This document shows positions 49,871 to 59,153 of a DNA stretch of 64,000 bases, one piece after another. Position 1 is the stretch's first letter. Each line of letters begins with the position of its first letter. This DNA comes from CADEED01 sp035701825 (GTDB lineage Bacteria; Pseudomonadota; Gammaproteobacteria; Steroidobacterales; Steroidobacteraceae), in the NCBI GenBank assembly GCA_035701825.1, contig DASSRK010000119.1, positions 5,682-69,681 of the forward strand, written 5' to 3'. A program made the position numbers and the translations under genes. Below the pieces are notes generated by a model. That model saw only the letters and a list, made by a program, of their open reading frames with translations. It was not told where the DNA came from and did not search any database.

Positions 49871-51097
49871 ATGAAGTACCGCGCCCTCGTATTCGTCGCC
49901 GCGATGCTCGCGCTCGCCGCCTGCGACTCGAACAAGAAGAGCAGCAAGAAGGTCGACCAGCCGGCCGAGCTCACCGAGCTCAAGTCGCCGACCATCAAGG
50001 TGCAGCGCGTGTGGGGCGCCAGTGTCGGCGGTGGTGGCAAGAAGATGCGCCTCGGCCTGGGCCTCGCCACCGCCAACGAGCGGTTGTATGCCGCGGGTTA
50101 CGACGGCGACGTGGCGGCGTTCGACCTCAGGAATGGCAAGCAGCTGTGGCGCACGCGGACCAGGCTGGAACTGACCGGTGGCACCGGCGCCAGCACCGAC
50201 CTGGTGGCCGTGGGCTCGGCCAAGGGCGTGGTGGTTGCGCTGTCGGCCGCGGACGGCAAGGAAGTGTGGCGCGCGGAAGTCCACGGCGAAATCCTCTCCG
50301 CGCCGGCGGTGGGCGCGCATGAAATCGTGGTGCGTACCGTCGACGGCAAGCTGCGCGCGCTGGCAGCCGCGGATGGCAAGGAACTCTGGTCCACGGAGCA
50401 GCAGATCCCGAAGCTCACGCTGCGCGGCGTGGCTTCGCCGGTGATCGCGCGCGACATGGTGATCTCCGGGTTCGACAACGGGCGCGTGCTCGCGGTCAGT
50501 GCCGCCGACGGCGCGACGGTCTGGGACTCGCCGGTGTCGCCGTCGCACGGCCGCACCGAGCTCGACCGCCTCAACGACATCGACGCTGCGGTCAAGGTGG
50601 TGGGCGACGACGTGTTCGTCGCCGGTTTCCAGGGCCGCGCCGCCATGCTGGCGCTCGAGTCGGGCCAGATCTGGTGGACGCGCGACGTGTCGAGCTACCG
50701 CGGCGTGGAAGTCGACGACGACCAGATGTACGTCTCGACCTCGACCGGCGAGCTCGTGGCGCTGCGGCGGCGGACGGGCACCGAGCTGTGGCGCAACGAC
50801 TCGCTCAAGTTCCGCAGCCTGTCGGCGCCCGCGGTGGTCGGCGACTACGTGGTGGTGGCCGACCTCGATGGCTACGTGCACTGGTTCGATCGCGCCACCG
50901 GCACGCTCGCCGGGCGCGCCAAGGCCAGCGGCGACCGCGTGACCAACGCGCCGCTGGTGGTCGCGAATACCCTCTACGTGATCGACGACGAGGGCGACAT
51001 CAGCGCGCTGCGCGCGCAACCGGTCGCGTCACGCGCCGCGAAGAGCGAACCCGTCCCCGCGGAGGCGCCCGCCGCGCCGCCCGCGTCCGGCGGCTGA
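49871..51097 (+). CDS. bamB: Outer-membrane assembly lipoprotein BamB
   Basis: 408 residues from ATG 49871. Lipobox MLALAAC (Cys about 18), then an eight-bladed propeller of PQQ-type repeats: AAGYDGDVAAFDLRNGKQLW, VVVALSAADGKEVWRAEV, ALAAADGKELWSTEQ, VLAVSAADGATVWDSPV, LVALRRRTGTELWRND. BamB helps BamA fold outer-membrane barrels. A Pro/Ala tail of about 30 residues at the C-terminus is extra. Ten bases after yfgM. Confidence 0.97.
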   Translation: MKYRALVFVAAMLALAACDSNKKSSKKVDQPAELTELKSPTIKVQRVWGASVGGGGKKMRLGLGLATANERLYAAGYDGDVAAFDLRNGKQLWRTRTRLELTGGTGASTDLVAVGSAKGVVVALSAADGKEVWRAEVHGEILSAPAVGAHEIVVRTVDGKLRALAAADGKELWSTEQQIPKLTLRGVASPVIARDMVISGFDNGRVLAVSAADGATVWDSPVSPSHGRTELDRLNDIDAAVKVVGDDVFVAGFQGRAAMLALESGQIWWTRDVSSYRGVEVDDDQMYVSTSTGELVALRRRTGTELWRNDSLKFRSLSAPAVVGDYVVVADLDGYVHWFDRATGTLAGRAKASGDRVTNAPLVVANTLYVIDDEGDISALRAQPVASRAAKSEPVPAEAPAAPPASGG

Positions 51098-51138
51098 CCG
51101 GCGCGGCCGGTCAGTAGTCACTCGCGGACGGCTCGCAC

Positions 51139-52569
51139 GTGCTGCCGGTCATCGCCATCGTCGGGCGGCCGAACGTCGGCAAATCGACGCTGTTCAACAC
51201 GCTGACGCAGACCCGCGACGCCATCGTCGCCGACGTGCCCGGCGTCACGCGCGACCGCCAGTACGGTTACGGCAAGCTCGGGCCGGTGCAGTACGTGTGC
51301 ATCGACACCGGCGGCCTGGTCGAGAATCCGTCCGGCATGGACGCGCTGATGCGCATCCAGACCGAGCACGCGATCCGCGAGGCCGACCGGCTCATCTTCG
51401 TGGCGGACGCGCGCGCCGGGCTCACGCCGCAGGATCAATTCTTCGCGCGCGAGCTGCGCAGATCCGGCAAGCCCGTGTTCCTCGCCGTCAACAAGGCCGA
51501 GGGCATGGAAGCCGCGATCGCCGCGTCGGATTTCCACTCGATGGGACTCGGCGAGCCGCATGCCATCGCCGCGACCCACGGCTATGGCTGCGACGAGCTC
51601 ATGGACCTCGTGCTCGAGGGCTTCGATGCGCCCCCGCCGCAGGACGAAGAGCCGGCCGACGGCCGCATCCGCATCGGCGTCATCGGCCGCCCCAACGTGG
51701 GCAAATCGACACTGATCAACCGGCTGATCGGCGAGGAGCGGGTGATCACGAGCGACGTCGCCGGCACCACGCGCGACAGCATCCTCGTGCCCTTCGAGCG
51801 CGACGGCCGCCAGTTCACGCTGATCGACACCGCCGGCGTGCGCCGCCGCGCCAAGATCGACGACGAGATCGAGCAGCTGTCGGTGTCGAAGACGCTGCAG
51901 GCCATCGCCGAAGCGCACGTCGTCGTGATGGTGGTGGACGCGCAGGATTCGATCGGCGAGCAGGACGCGAGCGTGCTCGGCCTCGCGCTGAACCGCGGCC
52001 GCGCGCTCATCCTGGCCGTGAACAAGTGGGACAACATCCCGATGGAGCAGCGCGAGGAGATCCGCCGCCTGCTGACGCTCAAGATCGACTTCGTGCCGTT
52101 CGCGCCGCTGCATTTCGTGAGCGCGCGCCACGGCACCGGGGTCGGCGAGCTGACGCACTCCATGATCCGCGCGTACGAGGCGGCCATGCGCCAGATGAAG
52201 ACACCGGAGCTCACCAAGTGCATGCAGGCGGCGATGGAGCAGCACCAGCCGCCCATCGTGCGCGGGCGGCGCATCCGCCTGCGCTACGCGCACCAGGGCG
52301 GGCGCAACCCGCCGCGCATCGTGGTGCACGGCAGCCAGGCGGCGCACGTGCCCGAGTCGTACAAGCGCTACCTCGCCAACGTGTTCCGCGAGCGCTTCGA
52401 CCTGTTCGCGACGCCGGTGGCGGTGGAATTCCGCAGCGACGTCAACCCGTTCGTAGGCGACAAGCCTAAGGAGAAACGCGGCCTCAAGACCTCGCAGAAG
52501 GAACGCCGGGAACGCCGCCTGAAGAAAGACCGCGCCAAGCGCGCGCCGAAGAAGAAAGGGCGCAAGTAG
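51139..52569 (+). CDS. der: Ribosome-associated GTPase Der (EngA)
   Basis: 476 residues from GTG 51139. Two tandem G domains: P-loops VGRPNVGKSTLFN at about 8-20 and IGRPNVGKSTLINR at about 184, switch motifs DVPGVTRDRQ and DVAGTTRDSI, and VNKWDN. The C-terminal KH-like domain has RGRRIRLRYAHQGGRNPPR, followed by a very basic tail (KKDRAKRAPKKKGRK). Needed for 50S maturation. End of the conserved series; a 354-bp gap follows. Confidence 0.97.
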   Translation: MLPVIAIVGRPNVGKSTLFNTLTQTRDAIVADVPGVTRDRQYGYGKLGPVQYVCIDTGGLVENPSGMDALMRIQTEHAIREADRLIFVADARAGLTPQDQFFARELRRSGKPVFLAVNKAEGMEAAIAASDFHSMGLGEPHAIAATHGYGCDELMDLVLEGFDAPPPQDEEPADGRIRIGVIGRPNVGKSTLINRLIGEERVITSDVAGTTRDSILVPFERDGRQFTLIDTAGVRRRAKIDDEIEQLSVSKTLQAIAEAHVVVMVVDAQDSIGEQDASVLGLALNRGRALILAVNKWDNIPMEQREEIRRLLTLKIDFVPFAPLHFVSARHGTGVGELTHSMIRAYEAAMRQMKTPELTKCMQAAMEQHQPPIVRGRRIRLRYAHQGGRNPPRIVVHGSQAAHVPESYKRYLANVFRERFDLFATPVAVEFRSDVNPFVGDKPKEKRGLKTSQKERRERRLKKDRAKRAPKKKGRK

Positions 52570-52923
52570 CTAGCGCAGCCGCGGGCGCGACCGCGGGTAC
52601 TCCGTTGCGCGTCAATACGCAAGTTTTCCGCCAGGCTGGCGCCGTTTGCTGACAGTTCCCGCCGGCGCTTGATATTCCCGCCGGGGGAGGCGTAGCGTTG
52701 CGTCCACGCGCAGGTCGACCAGGGATGGCTTTCGCGACCCGGGAAGAATCTGCAGAAGTTAGTTGAGCGCCGGCGGCGATGCCCGCGGCGTCAGAACAGG
52801 GAGCAGTGCAGGATGCACCCAGCAATAGCCCGAAGCGCCCGCGGACGCGGAACCGCGCATTCGTCGCCTCACCTCGCTTCAGCAGCGACTTCCCCTCCAG
52901 CCTAATCAACAGAGGGATACCCA
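52570..52923. other. 354-bp non-coding stretch before the subtilisin gene
   Basis: No gene can be supported here. It contains a possible sigma-70 promoter: CTGACA (52649-52654), 16-bp spacer, GATATT (52671-52676). That would give the protease mRNA a leader of about 240 bases. A short inverted repeat CCGCGG...CCGCGG (about 52579-52596) just after der lacks a T-run. I see no known riboswitch signature. Confidence 0.45.
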
Positions 52924-54714
52924 ATGATTCGCCTATCTCACAGGGGAGGCGTGCGCATGCGTGCGCTCGTCTCAGGTCTCGTGTTGCTCGCGCCGCTCGC
53001 GGCTGCCGCCGCCGACGGGGGCTTCACCGATCGCATCATCGTCAAGTACCGCAGCACGCCGGCGGCGGCAACCGCCTCCGCCAAGGCCGCGGCCGTCGAC
53101 GCGCAGGTGCGCGGCACCGACATGCCGGCGGCGCGCTTCGGCGTCACCATGAAGCGCCTGCACGCGACGGCGCTGGGCTCGCAGGTGCTGAAGGTCGACC
53201 GGCGGATGTCGCTGGCCGAGGCCACGCGCCTCGCCGCCGACATCGCCGCGAGCGATCCGAACGTCGAGTACGCCGAGCCGGACCGCATGTTGCACGCGGT
53301 GCTCACGCCGAACGACACGCGTTACAACGAGCAGTGGCATTACTTCGAGTCGACCGCCGGCATCAACGCCCCGGCCGCGTGGGACAAGGCCACGGGCACG
53401 GGCGTGGTGGTCGGCATCGTCGATACGGGATACCGGCCGCATGCCGACCTGTCGGGCCAGATACTGCAGGGCTACGACTTCATCTCCGACACCTTCGTCT
53501 CGCAGGACGGCAACGGCCGCGACAGCGACGCGAGCGATCCCGGCGACTGGATGAACGCCGGTGAGTGCGGCGGCGGCGAGCCGGCGCAATTCGAGGGCTC
53601 GAGCTGGCACGGCACGCACGTGGCCGGCACGATCGCCGCGAAGACCAACAACGCCTCGGGCGTCGCGGGCATCGCGTTCAACGCGAAGATCGTCCCGGCG
53701 CGCGTGCTCGGCAAGTGCGGCGGCTACACCTCGGACATCGCCGACGCCATCGTCTGGGTGACCGGCGGCACGGTCTCCGGCGTGCCCGCCAATGCCAACC
53801 CCGCCAAGGTGGTCAACATCTCGCTGGGCGGCATCGGCTCCTGCGACAGCACCACGCAGGGCGCCATCAACTCGGCGCGTTCGCGCGGCGCGAGCGTCAT
53901 CGTCGCGGCCGGCAACGAGAACCACAACGCCTCGCAGGACACGCCGGCGAACTGCTCGGGCGTGGTCACCGTCGCGTCGGTCAACCGCAGCGGTGGCCGT
54001 TCGTACTTCTCGAACTTCGGCACCACCGTGGAAGTGGCGGCGCCGGGCGGCGACATGCGCAGCTCGGCCTCGAACGGCATCCTGTCGACGCTGAACACCG
54101 GCACCACGACGCCGGGTTCCGACACCTACGCGTTCTACCAGGGCACGTCGATGGCGACGCCGCACGTGGTGGGCGTGGTGGCGTTGATGCTGTCGGCCAA
54201 GCCGGCGCTGACACCCGACCAGGTGACGTCGTTGTTGCAGTCGACGGCGCGGCCATTCCCGGCCACCTGCTCGCAGTGCGGGTCGGGCATCGTCGATGCG
54301 CTCGCCGCGGTCAACGGCGCCATCGGTGGCACCCCGCCGCCACCACCGCCGGGCAACGCCGAGATCGAGCCCAACAACTCGCGCTCGGCGTCGCAGCTCA
54401 TCTCGACCGCCAACACCACGATCAACGGCACCATGGGCAGCACCAGCGACACCGACTACTACCGGTTGTCGCTGCCGGCGGGTCGCACGCTCACGGCCAC
54501 GTTGACGCCGAACAGCTCGTCCGACTACGACCTCTACGTCTACAACAGCAACGGCACGTTGATCGGCCGCAGCGAGCGCGGCACCGGGCTTACCGATACC
54601 GTGTCGGTGACCAACACCGGCAGCGGCGCGCTCACGCGCTATGTGCGCGTGGTGTACTGGAGTGGCGGCACCGGCGCCACCAACGGCAAGTACACGCTCA
54701 ACATGAATTGGTGA
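52924..54714 (+). CDS. Secreted S8 (subtilisin-like) serine peptidase with C-terminal PPC domain
   Basis: 596 residues from ATG 52924 (GAGGGA six bases upstream); ATG 52957 has its own AGGGGAGG and is an alternative. Signal peptide ends near AAAADGG. Propeptide of I9-like type (RIIVKYRSTP...NVEYAEPDRML), then the catalytic domain with Asp167 (IVDTGYRPH), His229 (SSWHGTHVAGT) and Ser409 (YQGTSMATPHVVG). A Pro-rich linker PPPPPPG leads to a pre-peptidase C-terminal (PPC) domain of about 110 residues (EIEPNNSRSASQLI, DTDYYRLSLPAGRTLT), usually removed after secretion. It resembles extracellular proteases of Xanthomonas/Lysobacter. It stands alone, followed by a strong terminator. Confidence 0.94.
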   Translation: MIRLSHRGGVRMRALVSGLVLLAPLAAAAADGGFTDRIIVKYRSTPAAATASAKAAAVDAQVRGTDMPAARFGVTMKRLHATALGSQVLKVDRRMSLAEATRLAADIAASDPNVEYAEPDRMLHAVLTPNDTRYNEQWHYFESTAGINAPAAWDKATGTGVVVGIVDTGYRPHADLSGQILQGYDFISDTFVSQDGNGRDSDASDPGDWMNAGECGGGEPAQFEGSSWHGTHVAGTIAAKTNNASGVAGIAFNAKIVPARVLGKCGGYTSDIADAIVWVTGGTVSGVPANANPAKVVNISLGGIGSCDSTTQGAINSARSRGASVIVAAGNENHNASQDTPANCSGVVTVASVNRSGGRSYFSNFGTTVEVAAPGGDMRSSASNGILSTLNTGTTTPGSDTYAFYQGTSMATPHVVGVVALMLSAKPALTPDQVTSLLQSTARPFPATCSQCGSGIVDALAAVNGAIGGTPPPPPPGNAEIEPNNSRSASQLISTANTTINGTMGSTSDTDYYRLSLPAGRTLTATLTPNSSSDYDLYVYNSNGTLIGRSERGTGLTDTVSVTNTGSGALTRYVRVVYWSGGTGATNGKYTLNMNW

Positions 54715-54725
54715 GTGAGTGACTC

Positions 54726-54759
54726 GGGGACGGGCGTTCGCGCCCGTCCCCCTTTTTTT
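54726..54759 (+). terminator. Rho-independent terminator of the subtilisin gene
   Basis: Perfect 11-bp stem GGGGACGGGCG (54726-54736) / CGCCCGTCCCC (54741-54751) closed by a TTCG tetraloop, then C and seven T (54753-54759). It begins 11 bp after the stop codon. The best intrinsic terminator in the window. Confidence 0.95.
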
Positions 54760-54995
54760 CGTCGGCGCATTCCGCCCGCCGTGTAGGCGGTCCGTCCAGT
54801 CACCCGGGCCCCGTCGTCTCGTTCGCGCGACAGCAACGTCCTGCCCTAACTACCCGGGCCGCGCGACCCGTTGTTTCGCCGCGGTTTTCCGCCGTTCCCG
54901 TCGCCCAGTCGCTTCGTCGCGTCCGCGGCGCAGCCGGCGCGTGCGCGGAGTACCTTCGCCGCATACCCGACGCACAACCCATGGAGGGGTCCGTC

Positions 54996-57995
54996 ATGTC
55001 GAAGCATTCACTCATTTCACGCGCGGTTCGCCTGGCACTCCTGGTGAGCGCCACGCCGGCGCTGCTCACCCGACCCGCGCACGCCCAGGACCAGGACCCG
55101 GCGGCCGGCGAGTCCCAACCGATGGAAGAGGTGGTGGTCACGGGCTCGCGCATCCTCAGCCCGAACCTCACCTCGCCTTCGCCCATCCAGTCGGTCAGCG
55201 CCGCGGACATCCAGAACACCGGCACCGTGAACGCGCAGGACCTGCTGCTGAAGAATCCCACCATCGGCACACCGACCCTGAGCCGCAGCAACTCCGCGTT
55301 CCTCACCTCGGGCGTGGGCGTCGCCACCGTCGACCTGCGCAACCTCGGCATCGATCGCACGCTCACGCTGGTGGACGGGCGGCGCTTCGTCTCCGGCAAT
55401 CCGGGCAGCGCCGCGGTCGACTTCAACACCATCCCCGCGCAGTTCATCGAGCGCATCGACGTGCTCACCGGCGGCGCCTCCGCGGTGTACGGGTCGGACG
55501 CGGTCGCCGGCGTGGTCAACATCATCTACAAGAAGAATTTCGAGGGCCTCACCTTCGACGGCCAGTACGGCGCGACCCCCGACAGCGACGACCAGGAAAC
55601 GCAGATCGGACTCACCTTCGGCACCAACACCGAGGACGGGCGCGGCAACATCATGGCGCACGTCGGCTACACCAAGCAGGGCGAGGTGCGGTCGGTCGAT
55701 CGCAAGCGTTCGGCCGTCGACCAGATATCGACGGGCGCCGGGGTCACCGGCGACCCGGCGCAATTGTTCGACGTCACGCGTCCGTTCTATTCGAGCTTCG
55801 CGCCGCAGGGACGCTTCTTCACCAACACCTTGCCGGCGGGCGTCGACCCCAACACCTACGATTCGTTCAGCTACGACGCCAACGGCAACGTCATCCCGTG
55901 GGACACGAATGGCGAGGCGGGTGCGGCCACCGGCTTCAACCGCTCGCAATTCCGCACCATCGCGGTGCCGGTCGAGCGTTACCTGTTCGCCGGGCGCGGC
56001 AGTTTCGACTTCACCGAGAACCACGGCGTGTTCTTCGAAGGCACGTATGCCTCCTCGAAATCGAGCTCCACCATCGAGCCGTTCGGCCTGGGCGCGGAAG
56101 ACATCTATCCCGCCACCGGCGGCCAGGTGCCCGAGGAATTCGACGTGGACGGGACGCTGGTGCGCAATCCCCTCGTGCCCGACGAGGTGTTCGACAACAG
56201 CGAGGACAACGACGGCGACGGCCTGCGCGATTTCTACTTCACCAAGCGCCTCATCGACTTCGGCAATCGCACGCTCGATGTCAGGCGCGACACCTTCCGC
56301 GTGGTCGGCGGATTGCAGGGAACCTTTGCCTCGGACCGCTGGCACTACGAGGCGTTCTATGCCTTCGGCCAGACCAAGGAAGCGCAGGTGACCTCGGGCC
56401 AGGTCAACGTGCTCAACTTCCGCAATGCGCTCGAGTCCATCGCGGACGTGCAGGACGTGGACAACGACGGCGACACCACCGAGGCCATCTGCCGCGATCC
56501 GAACGCGCGACTGCAGGGCTGCGTGCCGGTCAACGTGTTCGGCTTCAATTCCATCACGCCCGCGGCCCGCGACTACATCGCCGCGCCGGGGTCGCTGGCC
56601 ACGTTCACTTCGCAGCGCGTGATCGGGCTGAACACCACCGGCGAGGTGTTCGACATGCCCGCCGGTCCGTTCGCGATCGCCGCGGGCCTCGAGTACCGCA
56701 AGGAGTTCAGCTCCAGCGAGTTCGATGCGCTCACCCAGGCCGGCCTCAACGCCGGCAACGCCATTCCGCCGACGCAGGGAGACTTCGACGTTAAGGAGGC
56801 CTACGTGGAAGCGGACGTGCCGCTGCTCGCGGACAAGCCCTTCGCCGAACAGTTGTCGCTGCGCGCGGCGGTGCGCGCGTCCGACTACTCCACGGTGGGC
56901 AACACGCTGAGCTGGAACGGCGGCTTCGAGTGGGCGCCGATCAGCGCGCTGCGCTTCCGCGTGATCCGCGCGCTCTCGACCCGCGCACCCAACATCAACG
57001 AGCTGTATTCACCGCCCAGCCAGACCTTCCCGACCGGCGTGCAGGATCCCTGCATCGGCGTGACGGCCACCGGTACCGATCCGATTTCCGTGGCCTGCCT
57101 CGCGGCGCCTGGAGTGCTGCAGAACATCAACGATCCGACCCAGGGCAACGGCGCGTTCGCGCTCACCCAGGCGGACGTGCAGGGCATTTCCGGCTTCGAC
57201 AGCGGCAATCCGGATCTCGAGGAAGAAGAGGGCAACTCCTGGACGATCGGCGCGGTGATTCAACCGAAGGACGTGGCGGTGCTCGACCGCTTCAATTTCA
57301 CCGTCGACTACTACCGCATCGACATCAGCAATGCCATCACGCTGCGCGATCGCAACTTCATCCTCAGCCAGTGCTATGGCGGCGGCGACACGTCGTTGTG
57401 CGAGTTCGTGCACCGGCGCCCGAATGCGGTGGGCGCCAACAATGCCGGCTCCATCGAGTTCCTCGATGCCAACATCACCAACGCGGGTGGCGAATTCGCC
57501 GAGGGCGTTGACCTCACCGTGGGCTACTCGCAGGAGGTGGGCCCCGGCAAGCTCAACGCCAACCTGTCGTACACGCACGTGCTCGACCATTACATCATCC
57601 CGCTGGACGGCGGCGACAAGGACTACGTGGCCGGCGAGGTGGGCGATTCGAAGGATCGCGCGTACCTGGCGCTGGGCTACGACTGGAACAAGTTCGGCGT
57701 CACGGTGGAGACCACCTACCTCTCCGCGGCCGACCTCGACGACCAGTTCCTCGCGGCCTTCGACCTGCCGCGCGGCGCGGCCGGCGTGAGTTCGAGGAGC
57801 TACGTCGACCTGCAGCTCAGGTTCGAGCCCTCGGATACCTACCAGGTGTTCGTCGGCGCCAACAACCTGTTCGACACCGAGCCGCCGCCGATCATCTCGG
57901 GACTGCCGGGGGACGTGACGGGGACGGAAACCGACGCCGGGACCTACGACGCCATCGGGCGGCGCTGGTACGCGGGCGTGCGCATGAAGTTCTGA
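54996..57995 (+). CDS. TonB-dependent receptor, large (about 1000 residues)
   Basis: 999 residues. ATG 54996 is preferred because GGAGGGG (54983-54989) is correctly placed for it and overlaps the upstream ATG at 54981. Signal peptide to about 31 (ALLTRPAHAQ), TonB box MEEVVVTGSRI, plug with DLLLKNPTIGTPTLSRSN, VDLRNLGIDRTLTLVDGRR and IERIDVLTGGASAVYGSDAVAG, and a barrel ending in GVRMKF. It belongs to the receptor type abundant in Caulobacter, Xanthomonas and relatives that imports plant or peptide-derived oligomers. The substrate cannot be read. A LytS/LytTR pair follows on the same strand and a secreted protease precedes it. Confidence 0.94.
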   Translation: MSKHSLISRAVRLALLVSATPALLTRPAHAQDQDPAAGESQPMEEVVVTGSRILSPNLTSPSPIQSVSAADIQNTGTVNAQDLLLKNPTIGTPTLSRSNSAFLTSGVGVATVDLRNLGIDRTLTLVDGRRFVSGNPGSAAVDFNTIPAQFIERIDVLTGGASAVYGSDAVAGVVNIIYKKNFEGLTFDGQYGATPDSDDQETQIGLTFGTNTEDGRGNIMAHVGYTKQGEVRSVDRKRSAVDQISTGAGVTGDPAQLFDVTRPFYSSFAPQGRFFTNTLPAGVDPNTYDSFSYDANGNVIPWDTNGEAGAATGFNRSQFRTIAVPVERYLFAGRGSFDFTENHGVFFEGTYASSKSSSTIEPFGLGAEDIYPATGGQVPEEFDVDGTLVRNPLVPDEVFDNSEDNDGDGLRDFYFTKRLIDFGNRTLDVRRDTFRVVGGLQGTFASDRWHYEAFYAFGQTKEAQVTSGQVNVLNFRNALESIADVQDVDNDGDTTEAICRDPNARLQGCVPVNVFGFNSITPAARDYIAAPGSLATFTSQRVIGLNTTGEVFDMPAGPFAIAAGLEYRKEFSSSEFDALTQAGLNAGNAIPPTQGDFDVKEAYVEADVPLLADKPFAEQLSLRAAVRASDYSTVGNTLSWNGGFEWAPISALRFRVIRALSTRAPNINELYSPPSQTFPTGVQDPCIGVTATGTDPISVACLAAPGVLQNINDPTQGNGAFALTQADVQGISGFDSGNPDLEEEEGNSWTIGAVIQPKDVAVLDRFNFTVDYYRIDISNAITLRDRNFILSQCYGGGDTSLCEFVHRRPNAVGANNAGSIEFLDANITNAGGEFAEGVDLTVGYSQEVGPGKLNANLSYTHVLDHYIIPLDGGDKDYVAGEVGDSKDRAYLALGYDWNKFGVTVETTYLSAADLDDQFLAAFDLPRGAAGVSSRSYVDLQLRFEPSDTYQVFVGANNLFDTEPPPIISGLPGDVTGTETDAGTYDAIGRRWYAGVRMKF

Positions 57996-58001
57996 AGTTG
58001 C

Positions 58002-58021
58002 GGGGTGACAGGTGTCACCCC
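58002..58021. promoter_or_regulatory. 20-bp inverted repeat between TonB receptor and histidine kinase genes
   Basis: GGGGTGACA (58002-58010), GG, TGTCACCCC (58013-58021): perfect 9-bp arms separated by two bases, starting 6 bp after the receptor stop. There is no T-run, so a regulator-binding site or a factor-assisted terminator are both possible. TACAGT at 58050-58055 could be a -10 for the kinase gene just downstream. Confidence 0.45.
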
Positions 58022-58061
58022 GATTTCTTCCACCCGGGAATTTTCCGGCTACAGTGCGCGC

Positions 58062-59153
58062 GTGGATGCCGCGCCCTTCATCCTGCATCGCCGCTTGCGG
58101 TGGCTGGCCTATGCCGGCATCTGGCTGCTGCTGTCCAGCGTGTTCGCCTCGCAGCTCTACCTCGCGGGCTACGTGACGCCGTGGCGGCGCGCGTTCGCCG
58201 CCGAGGCCGTGTACTGGCTGTCGTGGTGGGTGCTATTGCCCGCGGTCGCATGGTGGTGCGGGCGCCTGCGTGCGCAACGGGTGGGACTGCGCGTGGCCGG
58301 CCTGGTGCTCGGGGCGCTGCTCGCGATCTTCCTGGCGCCGCAGGTCGCGCACGTGGTCGGCTACGCGGTGTCATCGCTGCACCTGTGCGTCGGGGAATGC
58401 GAGGAGCTGCCGGTGCCGTTCACGGCGGCGTGGCTGACGCAGGTGGTGCGCGTCGCCGGCGTCAATCTGCCGGTCTACACGGGGCTGGTGCTCGCCTGGC
58501 ACGCGATGACGTTCTGGCGCGAGGCGCGTGACCGGCAGGTACGCACGCTGCAGCTCGAGTCGATGCTGCACCAGGCGCAGCTGGAGGCGCTGCGCAGCCA
58601 GCTCAACCCGCACTTCCTCTTCAATTCGCTGCACTCGATCGCGGAGCTGGTGCATGCGAACCCGAAGCTCGCCGAGCAGCTCATCGTGCGCCTCGGCGAA
58701 TTGTTGAGGCAGGTGCTGGATTCCTCCACGCGCCAGGAAATGCCGCTCACCGAGGAACTGGATTTCATCCGCGGCTACGTGGAGATCGAGCAGATGCGGC
58801 TCGGCGAACGCTTGCGCGTGGAATGGGACATCGCGCCCGACGCACTGCAGGTGAGCGTGCCCAGCCTGGTACTGCAGCCGCTGGTGGAGAACGCCATCCA
58901 GCACGGCATCGCGGCGACTTCGGCGCCTGGCACCTTGACGCTGCGCGCCCGCCGGGAAGGCGACGTGCTGCAGGTCGAAGTGGCGGACAGCGGACCCGGC
59001 CTCGCGCCCGGGATGCCGCCGCGCGCGCAGGGAATCGGCCTCGCCAATACACGCGCGCGGCTGCAACGGCTGTATGGCGGCCGCCAGGCGTTCGAGCTGC
59101 TCCACGGTGCGGGCCTGGTGGTGAGGCTGCGCATCCCGGCGTCGCAGCCGTGA
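58062..59153 (+). CDS. LytS/YehU-type sensor histidine kinase
   Basis: 363 residues from GTG 58062; an earlier in-frame GTG at 58005 lies within the palindrome and gives a tail without similarity. Four hydrophobic segments in the first 150 residues (LAYAGIWLLLSSVFASQLYL; WLSWWVLLPAVAWW; VAGLVLGALLAIFLAP; VNLPVYTGLVLAWHAM), then the His_kinase (PF06580-type) motif LRSQLNPHFLFNSLHSIAEL with phospho-acceptor His184, and the ATPase part LVLQPLVENAIQHGI and GIGLANTRARLQRLYGG. The stop overlaps the GTG of the response regulator. The membrane domain has no recognised ligand module. Confidence 0.92.
   Translation: MDAAPFILHRRLRWLAYAGIWLLLSSVFASQLYLAGYVTPWRRAFAAEAVYWLSWWVLLPAVAWWCGRLRAQRVGLRVAGLVLGALLAIFLAPQVAHVVGYAVSSLHLCVGECEELPVPFTAAWLTQVVRVAGVNLPVYTGLVLAWHAMTFWREARDRQVRTLQLESMLHQAQLEALRSQLNPHFLFNSLHSIAELVHANPKLAEQLIVRLGELLRQVLDSSTRQEMPLTEELDFIRGYVEIEQMRLGERLRVEWDIAPDALQVSVPSLVLQPLVENAIQHGIAATSAPGTLTLRARREGDVLQVEVADSGPGLAPGMPPRAQGIGLANTRARLQRLYGGRQAFELLHGAGLVVRLRIPASQP

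Noticed and set aside
52570..52923. Riboswitch or small RNA in the gap before the subtilisin gene
   Set aside because: No known conserved signature could be found by eye; only a weak promoter match and a short inverted repeat without T-run.
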